DNA of 64,000 nt from RGDT01 sp964630925 (GTDB taxonomy: Bacteria > Planctomycetota > Planctomycetia > Gemmatales > Gemmataceae), in contig CAZVZK010000035.1 in assembly GCA_964630925.1 (NCBI GenBank), forward strand, positions 1-64,000, written 5' to 3'. Both the position numbers and the translations under genes were made by a program. Below are positions 50,644 through 59,969 of this stretch, piece after piece (positions within the stretch are counted from its first letter, which is position 1; every line of letters starts with the position of its first letter). Below the pieces are notes generated by a model, which made no database searches, had not been told where the DNA came from, and was given only the letters and a program-made list of their open reading frames with translations.

Positions 50644-51662
50644 CCGCGCGCCCTCGCGAGCTGCACCACCAGCCTCTCCATCAGCACGCGCGGCGGGAGC
50701 TGGCTGCCGCCCTTCATGCCGCCGTCCGTCTCCAGCAGGAGGTCGAACAGCCGGTTGAGGCGTCGGAGGCCGAGATGGCGCAGCTGCGTCTCGGCGGCCT
50801 GGCGGGCGACGGGGTAGTTGACGGGGACGCCGGCCCGCTTCAGGGAGTCGCCCAGGGGCACGCCCTGGGCCTGGAGGCGGGCGGCCTGCGCCAACTGGCG
50901 CATCTTCATGCTGAAGGCGCCGAGCAGTTCCATCGGCTCCTTGCCCTGGTCGAGGAGGCGTCCCAGGTAGGCCAGCGCCTCGCCCCCCTGGCCGGCCCCG
51001 ATCAGGTCAAACAGCTTCCACGTGTCCTCGACACGCGACGCGCCGACCAGCGTGTCCACGTCGCGGACGGAGATGGACGGCGCGTCGCCGACGTAAACGG
51101 CGAGCTTCTCCATCTCGGTGTCGAGCAGGCCCATCTGCGGGCCGACAAGATCGACGAGGAGCTTGGCCGCCCCGGCGACGAGCGTCTTGCCGTGATGCTT
51201 CTGGCACCAGTCGGCGCACCACGCCGGCAGGGCCTGTGTCTTCGGCGTGTCGCACACCACGTCCCAGTCCTGCGGCGTCATCTTGGCCAGCTTGGTGTTG
51301 CCCGGCCAGGACTTCACGTCGAGGACGAGGACGCCCGCCGGGGAATCGTCCTCGACGCGCTCGGCGAACAGCTTCTCCAGGCGGGCGCGCTCGCGGGTGA
51401 CGAACGGGTCGGCGTCCTCGACGACGACCAGCTTGCGGGGCGACAACATGGGCAGGGTGCGCAGGTCGTCGATGACGGCGGCCCAGGTGGCCTTGTCGCC
51501 GGCGTGCGTCGCGAGGGCAAAGCCGTCGTCGCCCTCGCCGAGGACGATGCGGCGGATGGCCCGGCGGGCGAGCGTCTTGAGGAACGGCTCGTCGCCGTGG
51601 ACGACGTAGGCGGGTCGCGGCTTGAGCTTGCCCTGCCGCTCGAGGAAGGTCATGCAGTCCAT
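50640..51662 (-). CDS. holA: DNA polymerase III delta subunit
   Basis: 340 aa. The clamp-loader subunit that opens the sliding clamp. Family features: YVVHGDEPFLKTLARRAIRR, MLSPRKLVVVEDADPFV, VDTLVGASRVEDTWKLFDLI, LGRLLDQGKEPMELLGAFSM, and the C-terminal helical collar (LRHLGLRRLNRLFDLLLETD). Length is normal. TATAAT lies 7 bases before the ATG, so it may also be made from a leaderless transcript. The CHAT gene ends 17 bases upstream. Confidence 0.93.
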   Translation of the reverse strand: MDCMTFLERQGKLKPRPAYVVHGDEPFLKTLARRAIRRIVLGEGDDGFALATHAGDKATWAAVIDDLRTLPMLSPRKLVVVEDADPFVTRERARLEKLFAERVEDDSPAGVLVLDVKSWPGNTKLAKMTPQDWDVVCDTPKTQALPAWCADWCQKHHGKTLVAGAAKLLVDLVGPQMGLLDTEMEKLAVYVGDAPSISVRDVDTLVGASRVEDTWKLFDLIGAGQGGEALAYLGRLLDQGKEPMELLGAFSMKMRQLAQAARLQAQGVPLGDSLKRAGVPVNYPVARQAAETQLRHLGLRRLNRLFDLLLETDGGMKGGSQLPPRVLMERLVVQLARARG

Positions 51663-51668
51663 ACCGGG

Positions 51669-51674
51669 ATTATA
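51669..51674 (-). promoter_or_regulatory. TATAAT box 7 bases before the holA ATG
   Basis: On the minus strand TATAAT (51674-51669) precedes the ATG at 51662. A start point seven bases downstream of it would fall on the ATG, giving a leaderless mRNA. No good -35 is seen (about 51692-51697 reads GGGGAC). It overlaps the end of the CHAT gene region. Confidence 0.4.
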
Positions 51675-51679
51675 TCACG

Positions 51680-54600
51680 TCAGCGGCCAGGGTCCCCGGA
51701 CAGGACCCACGCCGCCCACCACGCGATGGGGGAGTGCGGCTTACCGGGGGGCAGTTTCATCGCCGTCTTGCCCGCGCCCCTGTCGGTGACGCCGGCGGCC
51801 TTCAGCTCCTCGGCACGCTTGAGGACGGCGTCTGGGTTGTCGCGGACGAAGAGCTGCGCCTGACGCATCGCCTCGGCCTTGGACGGCCTCCCCTCGCCCC
51901 AGAGACGCGAGTAGAACTGTTCCATCAGGAGGCTGGTGGCCGCGTCGTTCACCGACCACAGGCTCGCGGCGACGGAGCGGGCGCCGGCCTGGTGGAAGCC
52001 GCGCTGCAACCCCTGGACGCCCTGCCAGCCGGCCAGCCGGCCCAGGCCGGTCTCGCAGGCGCTGAGCGCCGCCAGCTCGACGCCGCGAAGGTCGAGGCCG
52101 GAGACCTCCTCGGCGGTGAGCCTCTCGCCGCCGGCCAGGACGAGGCCGGCCGAGAGCAGCGGGTTGCGCTCCAGGACCTCCTTCCCGGCAGGATCGAACG
52201 TCCCGTGCGTCGCCAGGTGGAGCCAGCGGGGCGGTGCCTTGGTGAGGGAGGCGAGGAGGGCGGCGCGCGTGGCCTCGCCGCCCACGAGCAGCGAGGCCGC
52301 CCCGTCGCGATTGCGGAACAGGGCCTGGACACGGGCGACCTCGGCGCGTGAGCCGGGCAGCCCGCCCCACCCGGAGCCGAACGCGGGGTCGCCCACGAGC
52401 AGCGCGCCCTTGCGTTCCGGGTGAGACACCGCCGACAGGTCGAGGAGCTGGCGGCCCGAGGTCAGGTAGCCGATGGCGTACTCGTCCAGCAGCTCGCGCC
52501 CCGGCTTGCCGCCCGGCAGGGCGGCGAACGGCAGCCCCGATAGCCCTCCGTCCGGCGCGATCAACACCGCCTTGAGCCCGCCAAGACGCGCCTCGACGGG
52601 CAGCCAGACGCGGCGGCGCAGCTCGCGGGCGGCGTCGGCGTCGGCGACGCCCGACTCGTCGGCCTTCTTGCGCCAGGCGGCCACGGCGGCGTCGATGGGG
52701 GCGGCGGCCCCGAGACGCACCATGACCGCCGGCGCGCCCTTGCGGAGGATGAAAGCGATGTAGCGGGGCTCGTTGAAGAACGGCTCGACGGAGAGGGGGA
52801 GGGGGGTGGAGTGGAAGTAGCGGACGAATTCGACCAGGGCGTGGCCGGCGGGCAGGGCGGCGGCCACGCCCGACGCCGTGGGCCGGCGGATGGCGCGCAG
52901 GCGGCGGTAGCCCTCGGAGAGGCGGGCGAGGCGCACCTCCAGCGACTCCTTGCGGCGCTCGACGGGGCCGACCTCGGCGTCGGGCCTGGACGCGGCGGCG
53001 GCCAGCTCGCCGCGTGCGAGGCGCAGGTCGTCGAGCAATTCGCGCACGTCGGGGGTGTCCGGCAGCTCGCGCTCCTCGGCGGTGTGCGAGGCGAGGAAGC
53101 CCTTGAGGGACAGGACGGCCTCGTAGAGAGGGGCGGCCGGGTCGCCCGGGTGGGAGGCGGAGAGGAGCAGCTCGATGCACTCGGAGATGGTGGACACGAA
53201 CGAGGCCCGCTGCCTGCCGCTGAGGGCGCCGAGCGCGGGCTCCATGGCGCGGCGCATACGGTGCAGCGACGCGGCGGCGTGGAGGATGGCGTCGCCGCGG
53301 CGGCCGCGGAAGAGGGCGAGCTTGGCGAGGTGGCGGTGGAAGTCGCAGATGAGCGGGGGCGGATCCATCGCGCCCGCCTCGCCCAGCAGACGGCCCGCCT
53401 CGTCGAGACGCCCGGCGATCCGCGAGACGATGGCCAGGTTGGCGAGGACGCGGGCGACGCTCGGGTGTCCGGGGCCGAGGGCGTCGCGGTAGGCGGCGAG
53501 GGCGCGGCGGTGCAGGGCCTCGGCGCGGTGGAGGTCGCCCTCCTGCATGTACAGGTTGGCGAGGTTGCTCCAGGTCAGCGCGTACAGGCGATGGCCGGGG
53601 CCGCTGGCGCGGAGGACGAGGGCGAGGGCGTCCTCGTAGGCGCGGCGCGCCTTCTCGCCCTGGCCGCCCTCCTGGCAGGCGTAGCCCAGGCCGTGCAAGG
53701 CGCTGGCCAGCTCGAGCGCCGTCGCACCGGCGCGGGCGCGGACGGCGCGGACGACGCGCTCGTGGCCGGCGATGCCGGCCTCGTGGTCGCGCAGCGAGAC
53801 GTGCAGGTTGGATAGGTTGCCCAGCGTCTGCAGGGTGTCGGGGTGGCGTTCGCCGAGGCGGGCGCGGCGGCCCACGAGGACCTCCTCGTAGATCAGTTTG
53901 GCCTTCGCCAGCTCGCCGGCCTCCTGCTCGACGTGGGCGACGTTGTGCAGCGCGCTCAGCGTGGTCACATGACGGCGGCCGAACACCTCCTGGGAAACCT
54001 TGACGATGTGGGCGTGCGCCACGCGCGCCTTTGCGAAGTCGTGCAGGGCGGCGCGGGCGTTTGCCTGGTTGCTCAGGGTAAGGAGGTAGTCGGGGTGGCG
54101 CGGCCCGAGGCGGACGCGGCGGATGGCGAGCGCCCGCTCGTAGAAGGGGATGGCGGCGGCGGGGCGGCCGGCCTCCTGTTGTGTCCAGCCCAGGTTGTGC
54201 AGGCTGTGGGCCTCCTCGATGCCGCCCGCGCCGAACGCCTCGACGCGCAGGGCGAGGCAGCGCTGGTGCAGGCGGACGGCGCCGTCGTGATCGCCGAGGC
54301 TGACGCGGGTGTTGGCGAGGTTGTTCAGGCTCCACAGCGTCTCGGGGTCGCGTGGGCCGAGGGTGGCGAGGCGCATCGAGAGGGCGCGGCGGTACCAGCC
54401 GGACGCCTCGGCGGGCCGCCCGAGCGATTGCAGCGAGTACCCGAGCAGGTGCAGGGCGGCCGCGGTGCGCGGGTGGGTGCCGAGGCGCTTCTCCAGCACG
54501 GGCGCGGCGCGGCCCAGCCAGACGGCGGCCTCCCCGTGCCGGCCGGCGTCGGACAGGGCGGCCCCCAGGTCGAAGGCCCCCTGGCACGCGAGGAGGAGGT

Positions 54601-55126
54601 CGGGCGCCGCGGACGCGAGCTTGTCGTAGGCGGCCCGCGTGGAGGCCGACACGGGCAGGCCGTCGTTGACGTCCAGCCTGGCCGACTTGAGCCGGGTCAT
54701 GAGCTTGCCGACCTCCGCCCGGCGGGTCGCGTCCATGCCGGCGAGCTCCCGCGTCTCGCGGCGCGAGAGGGCCGCCTCGCGGGCGAGGAAATGGCCAGGG
54801 CCGCGGAGGGCCGCCTGGATGCGCTCGTTCTCGGCGAGGGGTGCGTCGGCGTCGGCGAACCGGCCGGCCGCGAGGAGCCACGACGCCCTGCGGGCCACGC
54901 TCGCCAGCGTCAGGGCGTGGGCGGGGCCGACGAGGGCGACCACCTTCTCGTGGCGGCGTGCCCAGGCGGCGAGGGCGTCGTCGCGGCGTCCGGCGTCCCA
55001 GGCGCGGGAGGCCTCGGACGCCAGGCGCGACAGCTCGGCGAGGGCGGCGCGGTGTGCCGGGCCGAGCGGCGCCGGGGGCGCGGCGGCGACGAGTGATGCG
55101 GCGAGCAACGCGAGCAGCGGGCGCAT
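51680..55126 (-). CDS. TPR-CHAT caspase-like protein
   Basis: 1148 aa. Signal-like N terminus (MRPLLALLAASLVAAAPPAP), so it may be exported. Residues about 170-740 are a long series of TPRs of the kinesin-light-chain type, each with a pattern like YERALAIRRVRLGPRHPDYL. Residues about 850-1148 form a CHAT domain, a caspase-type protease: catalytic His974 in HLATHGTFD and Cys1024 in LSACETGLGR, both present, plus GSWSVNDAATSLLM-like helices (SLWSVNDAATSLLMEQFYSR). TPR-CHAT proteins are processed proteases in some defence systems (for example the type III-E CRISPR partner). It is in one run with the lipase and LRR membrane genes upstream and holA downstream. Confidence 0.9.
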   Translation of the reverse strand: MRPLLALLAASLVAAAPPAPLGPAHRAALAELSRLASEASRAWDAGRRDDALAAWARRHEKVVALVGPAHALTLASVARRASWLLAAGRFADADAPLAENERIQAALRGPGHFLAREAALSRRETRELAGMDATRRAEVGKLMTRLKSARLDVNDGLPVSASTRAAYDKLASAAPDLLLACQGAFDLGAALSDAGRHGEAAVWLGRAAPVLEKRLGTHPRTAAALHLLGYSLQSLGRPAEASGWYRRALSMRLATLGPRDPETLWSLNNLANTRVSLGDHDGAVRLHQRCLALRVEAFGAGGIEEAHSLHNLGWTQQEAGRPAAAIPFYERALAIRRVRLGPRHPDYLLTLSNQANARAALHDFAKARVAHAHIVKVSQEVFGRRHVTTLSALHNVAHVEQEAGELAKAKLIYEEVLVGRRARLGERHPDTLQTLGNLSNLHVSLRDHEAGIAGHERVVRAVRARAGATALELASALHGLGYACQEGGQGEKARRAYEDALALVLRASGPGHRLYALTWSNLANLYMQEGDLHRAEALHRRALAAYRDALGPGHPSVARVLANLAIVSRIAGRLDEAGRLLGEAGAMDPPPLICDFHRHLAKLALFRGRRGDAILHAAASLHRMRRAMEPALGALSGRQRASFVSTISECIELLLSASHPGDPAAPLYEAVLSLKGFLASHTAEERELPDTPDVRELLDDLRLARGELAAAASRPDAEVGPVERRKESLEVRLARLSEGYRRLRAIRRPTASGVAAALPAGHALVEFVRYFHSTPLPLSVEPFFNEPRYIAFILRKGAPAVMVRLGAAAPIDAAVAAWRKKADESGVADADAARELRRRVWLPVEARLGGLKAVLIAPDGGLSGLPFAALPGGKPGRELLDEYAIGYLTSGRQLLDLSAVSHPERKGALLVGDPAFGSGWGGLPGSRAEVARVQALFRNRDGAASLLVGGEATRAALLASLTKAPPRWLHLATHGTFDPAGKEVLERNPLLSAGLVLAGGERLTAEEVSGLDLRGVELAALSACETGLGRLAGWQGVQGLQRGFHQAGARSVAASLWSVNDAATSLLMEQFYSRLWGEGRPSKAEAMRQAQLFVRDNPDAVLKRAEELKAAGVTDRGAGKTAMKLPPGKPHSPIAWWAAWVLSGDPGR

Positions 55127-55131
55127 GAGCG

Positions 55132-55995
55132 TCACCCCCCGAGGCGTTTCAGCATCTCGCGGTACTGGTCCATGCCGTGGGCGGCGACGCGCGACTGGAT
55201 GGCGTCCCAGAAGTCGCCGAGGAGGCGGCCGGAGAACACGCCCTCGACGGCCTTGCCAGCAAAGGAGCGGACGAGGCCCAGGGCTGAGGTCTCCTCCGGC
55301 ACCTCTTCCTTCGGGCTCATCTGCTTCTCGCAGTGAATGTAGTAGCTGCTGGCGAGGCTGACCGAGGGGAGCCAGGGCACGGGGTCGAGGAGGTTGACGT
55401 AGCGGAAGACGCGGCCGTCGAACTTGCGGTCGAGCGCCTTGGCGGCGTCCTCGTTGCCTACCATCGGCCCGCCGAAGGTGTAGACCTGATGGACGTTGAC
55501 GGTCTGGCGGAGGTAGAGCCAGGCGGCGAGGACGGCGAGTGACCCGCCGAGGCTGTGGCCGGTCACCCACAGCGGGCGGTCCTTGGCCTCGCGGGCGGCG
55601 TTCGTGGATTCGAGGACGGGCCCCCAGATGTCGGCGATGGCGTTGACGAAGCCCTGGTGGAAACGGGCGCCGACGCCGGCGGCGGCGAGGTCGAGGCCGA
55701 GGCGGCCCTCGGGCAGGACGAGGAGGTTCAGCGCGTCGGTGAGGAGCCAGTCCTTGATGCCCTCGAGGGAGGTGGGGCCCTCGGTGCCGCGGAAGGCGAT
55801 GACGATGTGGTCGTCGTTCTGCAGGACCCAGGCCTGCGTGTTGCCGACGGAGTGCAGCTTGCCGTCGAGGGAGAGCCTTTCCTTGAAGGCGCGGACGCCC
55901 TCGTCGCCGCCGAGGTAGGCCAGCTCGCTGGCGACGCTGAGAACCTCGGCGTTGCGGAGGTCGCCGAGGGCGTCCTCTGTCAGTTGCAGGGTCAT
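55132..55995 (-). CDS. Lipase class 3 family protein
   Basis: 287 aa, no signal peptide. Alpha/beta-hydrolase with catalytic Ser148 in VTGHSLGGSLAVLAAWLYLR, GxSxG motif, DxxFRG-like DDHIVIAFRGTEG, Asp in NLLDPVPWLP and His in YYIHCEKQMS. Class 3 lipases hydrolyse triglycerides or phospholipids; without a signal it may act inside the cell, on membranes. It ends 5 bases before the CHAT gene start and its start overlaps the LRR gene stop by 4 bases, so the three are coupled. Confidence 0.9.
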   Translation of the reverse strand: MTLQLTEDALGDLRNAEVLSVASELAYLGGDEGVRAFKERLSLDGKLHSVGNTQAWVLQNDDHIVIAFRGTEGPTSLEGIKDWLLTDALNLLVLPEGRLGLDLAAAGVGARFHQGFVNAIADIWGPVLESTNAAREAKDRPLWVTGHSLGGSLAVLAAWLYLRQTVNVHQVYTFGGPMVGNEDAAKALDRKFDGRVFRYVNLLDPVPWLPSVSLASSYYIHCEKQMSPKEEVPEETSALGLVRSFAGKAVEGVFSGRLLGDFWDAIQSRVAAHGMDQYREMLKRLGG

Positions 55996-56693
55996 GGGGC
56001 CACCTTCCGGGTCGTGTGCAGGTACTCTCGTCCCTTCTTCCCGCTCTTCCACTCGCGCAGCGTCTTCGCCTGGACGCCCGTTTTTGGCGTCATCCTCTCG
56101 AGGGAGAGCTTCATCAGCGACTCCTTCTTGAGGAGGTGCTCGCGGAAGCCGGCGTCGGTGATGGCGGTGTTATCGAGCTTGAGGTCGGCCAGCGCGGGCA
56201 GAGAAGCCAGGACCGGGAGCGAGGCGTCGGTGATGGCCGTGTCGCTCAGGTCGAGCTCCTTCAAGGAGTCGAAGCCGGCGAGGAGGGCGACGACCTTGTC
56301 GTCCACGTCCTTGTTGGCCATCTGGAGGACGGCGGCGTCCTTCTTCCTGGGGAGGAAGGAGTAATCCTCCCGGTCCCAGCCGGTGAGGGTGAGCCAACGA
56401 TCCCCCTTCTCGACCCGCTCGCGCTCGCCGAGGTCGATGCGGTTGGCGTACTGGACGGCGCCGATCGTGCCGAGGGAGATGGCGGCGCCGACGAGGATGA
56501 CGGCCCAGGGGGCGGTGGCCGCCTTCGGCCTCTGCCACCAGAAGAGGAGCTGCAGCGGCGGGACGAGGGCGGCGAATCCCCAGCCCCAGCCCTCCTTGAA
56601 GCCCCGGCGGATCAGCCAGAACAGGCCGACGAGGGCGACCAGCGCGCCGGCGATCACCAGGGGTACGAGGTACTGCTCCAGACGCTCGAACAT
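55992..56693 (-). CDS. Membrane protein with leucine-rich repeats
   Basis: 233 aa from ATG 56693. Three hydrophobic segments (about 10-28, 36-50, 59-78; VPLVIAGALVALVGLFWLIR and WAVILVGAAISLGTIGAVQY), then a soluble part with short leucine-rich repeats (about 125-195: LKELDLSDTAITDASLPVLA, LADLKLDNTAITDAGFREHL) like those in many planctomycete proteins. It could sense or bind a ligand at the membrane and pass a signal to the lipase and CHAT protein, but this is only inferred from gene order. It is the first gene of the run. Confidence 0.75.
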   Translation of the reverse strand: MFERLEQYLVPLVIAGALVALVGLFWLIRRGFKEGWGWGFAALVPPLQLLFWWQRPKAATAPWAVILVGAAISLGTIGAVQYANRIDLGERERVEKGDRWLTLTGWDREDYSFLPRKKDAAVLQMANKDVDDKVVALLAGFDSLKELDLSDTAITDASLPVLASLPALADLKLDNTAITDAGFREHLLKKESLMKLSLERMTPKTGVQAKTLREWKSGKKGREYLHTTRKVAP

Positions 56694-56811
56694 CACGCGG
56701 CCCTCGCGCCTGTCGGTCCGTAGGGAAGGATAGGCGGGGGGGGACGGCTTGACGATCCCCCCTCCCGCCCATCGAATGCCGTTGAGCCACCGCCGACAAG
56801 GAGTGATCGCA

Positions 56812-58896
56812 ATGTCCGCCGTTGAGAAGACCGCCAGGGCCGCCATCGACCCGCTCGACCTGCTGACGATCAACACCATCCGCACCCTGTCGATGGACGC
56901 GGTGCAGGCGGCCAACTCGGGCCACCCCGGCACGCCCATGGCGCTGGCCCCCGTCGCGTTCACCCTCTGGCAGAAGTTCCTGACCTATGACCCGCTGGAC
57001 CCGTTCTGGCCGGCGCGGGACCGGTTCGTGCTGTCGGTGGGGCACGCGAGCATGCTCCTGTACTCGCTTCTCCACCTGGCCGGGGTGCGGCAGTGCGACA
57101 AGGACGAGAAGGTGACCGACGAGCTGGCGGTGCCGCTGGAGCACATCAAGAAGTTCCGCCAGCTTGACTACCGGACGCCGGGGCACCCCGAGTCCCACAT
57201 GACGACGGGCGTCGAGACGACGACGGGCCCCCTGGGCCAGGGGCTGGGCAACAGCGTCGGCATGGCGATGGCGCAGAAGTGGCTGGCCGCCACGTACAAC
57301 AGGCCGGGGTATGACCTGTTCAACTACCACGTGTGGGCGTTGTGCGGCGACGGCGACCTGATGGAGGGCATCAGCACCGAGGCGGCCAGCATGGCGGGCC
57401 ATTTGAAGTTGAACAACCTGACGTGGATCTACGACAACAACCGCATCACCATCGAGGGCAAGACGGACCTGGCGTACAGCGAGGAGACGGCGACGAAATT
57501 CCTCGGGCTGGGGTGGAACGTGTTGCGGGTGGTGGACGCGAACGACACGGTGACGCTGGAGGCCGCGTACCGAAAGGCGCTGCAGAGCCACGACAGGCCG
57601 ACGATGATCGTCGTGGACAGCCACATCGGGTGGGGCGCGCCGACGAAGCAGGACACGGCGAGCGCGCACGGCTCGCCGCTGGGCGACGAGGAGATCAAGG
57701 GCGCGAAGCGGGCGTATGGGTGGCCGGAGGACGCGAAGTTCCTCGTGCCGGAGGGGGTGCGGGAGCACTTCGCCAACGGGATGGGCAGGCGCGGCGCGGA
57801 GGCCTCGAAGGCGTGGCACGCGGCCTTCGAGCGGTACAGGAAGGAGTACCCTGACCTCGCTCGGCAGATCGAGCAGATGCAGAAGCGCGAGCTGCCCGAG
57901 GGGTGGGACAAGGGCCTGCCGACGTACCCGGCGGACAAGAAGGGGAAGGCGACGCGGGAGTCGTCGGGCGAGGTGTTGAACGCGATCGCGAAGAACGTGC
58001 CCTGGCTGATCGGCGGGTCGGCGGATCTGGCGCCCTCGACGCTGACGCTGATCAAGGGGGAGAAGGATTTCGGGCCGGACGGGCCGGGGCGGAACCTGCA
58101 CTTCGGCATCCGCGAGCACGCGATGGGGGCGATCCTGAATGGGATGTCGCTGTCGCGGCTGCGGCCGTACGGGGCGGGGTTCCTGATCTTCTACGACTAC
58201 GCGCGGATGCCGCTGCGCCTGTCGGCGATCATGGAGCTGCCGGTGATCATGGTGTTCACGCACGACTCCATCGGCGTGGGCGAGGACGGCCCGACGCACC
58301 AGCCGATCGAGCAGGTGATGGGGCTGCGGAGCGTGCCTGGGCTGTGCGTGTTCAGGCCGGGCGACGCCGCCGAGGTGGTGGAGTCGTGGAAGGCGATCAT
58401 GAAGTTGAGGCACGAGCCGGCGGCCATCGTCCTCACACGGCAGGCGTTGCCCACGATCGACCGGACGAAGTATGCATCCGCGGAGGGGGTGGCGAAGGGG
58501 GCGTATGTGCTGGCCGACGCGCCCGGTGGCAAGCCGGAAGTCCTGCTCCTGGCGACGGGGAGCGAGGTGGCGCTGGCGCTGGCGGCGCACGAGGAGCTGG
58601 TGGCGAAGGGCGTCAAGTCGCGGGTGGTGAGCATGCCGTCGTGGGACCACTTCGAGGACTACTGCGCGAAGAATCCGGGGTACCGCGAGGAGGTGTTGCC
58701 GTCGGCGGTGACGGCGCGGGTGTCGGTGGAGGCGGGTGCGAAGATGGGGTGGGGCGAGTTCGTGGGCCTGCGGGGGAAGAGCATCGGGATGAGGACGTAC
58801 GGGGCCAGCGCGCCGTTCGCCGAGCTGTACAAGAAGTTCGGCTTCACCGTGGACGCGGTGGTGGCGGCGGCGCTGGAGGTGAGCCGTTCGAGGTGA
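56812..58896 (+). CDS. tkt: Transketolase
   Basis: 694 aa, cytosolic. Transfers two-carbon units in the pentose phosphate pathway using thiamine diphosphate. ThDP motif: CGDGDLMEGISTEAASMAGH with IYDNN; substrate-binding HPGTPMAL, SVGHASMLLYSLLHLAG; central Pyr domain DSIGVGEDGPTHQPIEQ; C-terminal domain ATGSEVALALAAHEELVAKG. GGAG precedes the ATG at 56812. Transcribed opposite to the CHAT operon. Confidence 0.95.
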   Translation: MSAVEKTARAAIDPLDLLTINTIRTLSMDAVQAANSGHPGTPMALAPVAFTLWQKFLTYDPLDPFWPARDRFVLSVGHASMLLYSLLHLAGVRQCDKDEKVTDELAVPLEHIKKFRQLDYRTPGHPESHMTTGVETTTGPLGQGLGNSVGMAMAQKWLAATYNRPGYDLFNYHVWALCGDGDLMEGISTEAASMAGHLKLNNLTWIYDNNRITIEGKTDLAYSEETATKFLGLGWNVLRVVDANDTVTLEAAYRKALQSHDRPTMIVVDSHIGWGAPTKQDTASAHGSPLGDEEIKGAKRAYGWPEDAKFLVPEGVREHFANGMGRRGAEASKAWHAAFERYRKEYPDLARQIEQMQKRELPEGWDKGLPTYPADKKGKATRESSGEVLNAIAKNVPWLIGGSADLAPSTLTLIKGEKDFGPDGPGRNLHFGIREHAMGAILNGMSLSRLRPYGAGFLIFYDYARMPLRLSAIMELPVIMVFTHDSIGVGEDGPTHQPIEQVMGLRSVPGLCVFRPGDAAEVVESWKAIMKLRHEPAAIVLTRQALPTIDRTKYASAEGVAKGAYVLADAPGGKPEVLLLATGSEVALALAAHEELVAKGVKSRVVSMPSWDHFEDYCAKNPGYREEVLPSAVTARVSVEAGAKMGWGEFVGLRGKSIGMRTYGASAPFAELYKKFGFTVDAVVAAALEVSRSR

Positions 58897-58968
58897 GCCG
58901 TTCAACGACAACTGTCCGCGGTACGGCGGCGCGATAGGATGGCGGCGTCACACCACCGAGGCGCCGCC

Positions 58969-59585
58969 GTGATCCTCCCCCTGCTCCTCCTGGCCCTGCC
59001 GCACTCCGCCCCGCCGCCCGCCCGCGCCCTCCGCGCCGGCGCCGCCGTCGACGTCTCGCCGCGCGAATTCCCCGTAACATGCCCGGCGGCTTCACCGAGA
59101 ACCTGGCCACCAGGTCGCACGACCCGCTCCACGCCCGCGCCCTCGTCCTCGACGACGGCAAGACCACCCTCGCCCTGGTCCTGGCCGACAGCCTCGGCGT
59201 CGGCCGCGCCGCGGCCGACGAGGACCGCAAGAAGCTGCCACGCCTCGCCGACGCCTACGCACGCCGCGTCCTCGCCCTCGACAAGGCCGAGCCCGGCCTC
59301 CGCGTGATCCTCCAGGCCGCACGCGTCGGCGGCCTCGCCCTCTGCGCCCTCCCCTTCGAGGTCTTCGCCGAGATCGGCCTCGACATCAAGAAACGCAGCC
59401 CCTTCCCCCGCACCCTGGTCGTCGGCCTCGCCAACGGCTACGAGGGCCACCTGCCCACCCCCGAGCAGCACAAGCTCGGCGGCTACGAGACCTGGCTCGG
59501 CACCAACCGCGTCCAGGAGGACGCCTCCGCCATCATGGCCAGGGATCTCCTCGCCATGCTGGCCAAGCTGCACGCCGCCAGGTGA
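58969..59585 (+). pseudogene. Neutral ceramidase-like gene, frameshifted and internally deleted
   Basis: The first part (GTG 58969, signal-like LPLLLLALPHSAPPPARALR, then AGAAVDVSPREFPV) continues only after a shift of frame at about 59079 (NMPGGFTENLATRSHDPLHA then LVLDDGKTTLALVLADSLGV). The second frame ends with VGGLALCALPFEVFAEIGLD, SPFPRTLVVGLANGYEGHLP and TPEQHKLGGYETWL, matching the C terminus of neutral/alkaline-ceramidase-like proteins. The large middle part found in intact members is missing. One base is probably deleted at the shift. A dead gene, directly after transketolase, 72 bases on. Confidence 0.78.
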
Positions 59586-59593
59586 GTGGCTGG

Positions 59594-59690
59594 CGGGGCC
59601 GAATTGCATTGCATTGCAGCCCCCCCCCACACGAACTTGAAATGAAGACGGTGACGACAGGTGAGCGTCTCCGCGTCCCGATGGCCGCCG
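59594..59690. repeat. Dispersed element with TGCATTGCATTGCAG core, copy 2
   Basis: Begins 9 bases after the ceramidase remnant. It matches 31924-32020 along about 97 bases, including GAATTGCATTGCATTGCAG, a C run, ACACGAAC, TGAAATGAAGACGGTGA and later CCGATGGCCGCCG. The two copies differ by a few substitutions and small indels. The following 59691-59969 shows no gene; it is G/C-rich with short imperfect repeats. Confidence 0.65.
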
Positions 59691-59969
59691 CGCCCCGCCT
59701 CGCAGAGACGCGAGGCCACGCCGGACGCCGAACGCCCGGGGTGAGGGGACGGGTGGCCGGCCCTCGTCGGCCGGGTTGAGCGAGGCGCCAGCCGAGCGAA
59801 GCCCGACGGGTGCGCGTGACGGCCCGCGTCGGGCCCCGGCCCTGGCGGCCCCAACCCTACCTGCCACAACGCCCACCCGGTCACGCCCGGATGCCAATCC
59901 TCGGCGGAATTCCCGCGTCGGATGCCAGCCGCAGCCAGCGGCGGACGCGAGGCCGCGTCGGGCGCAAAG

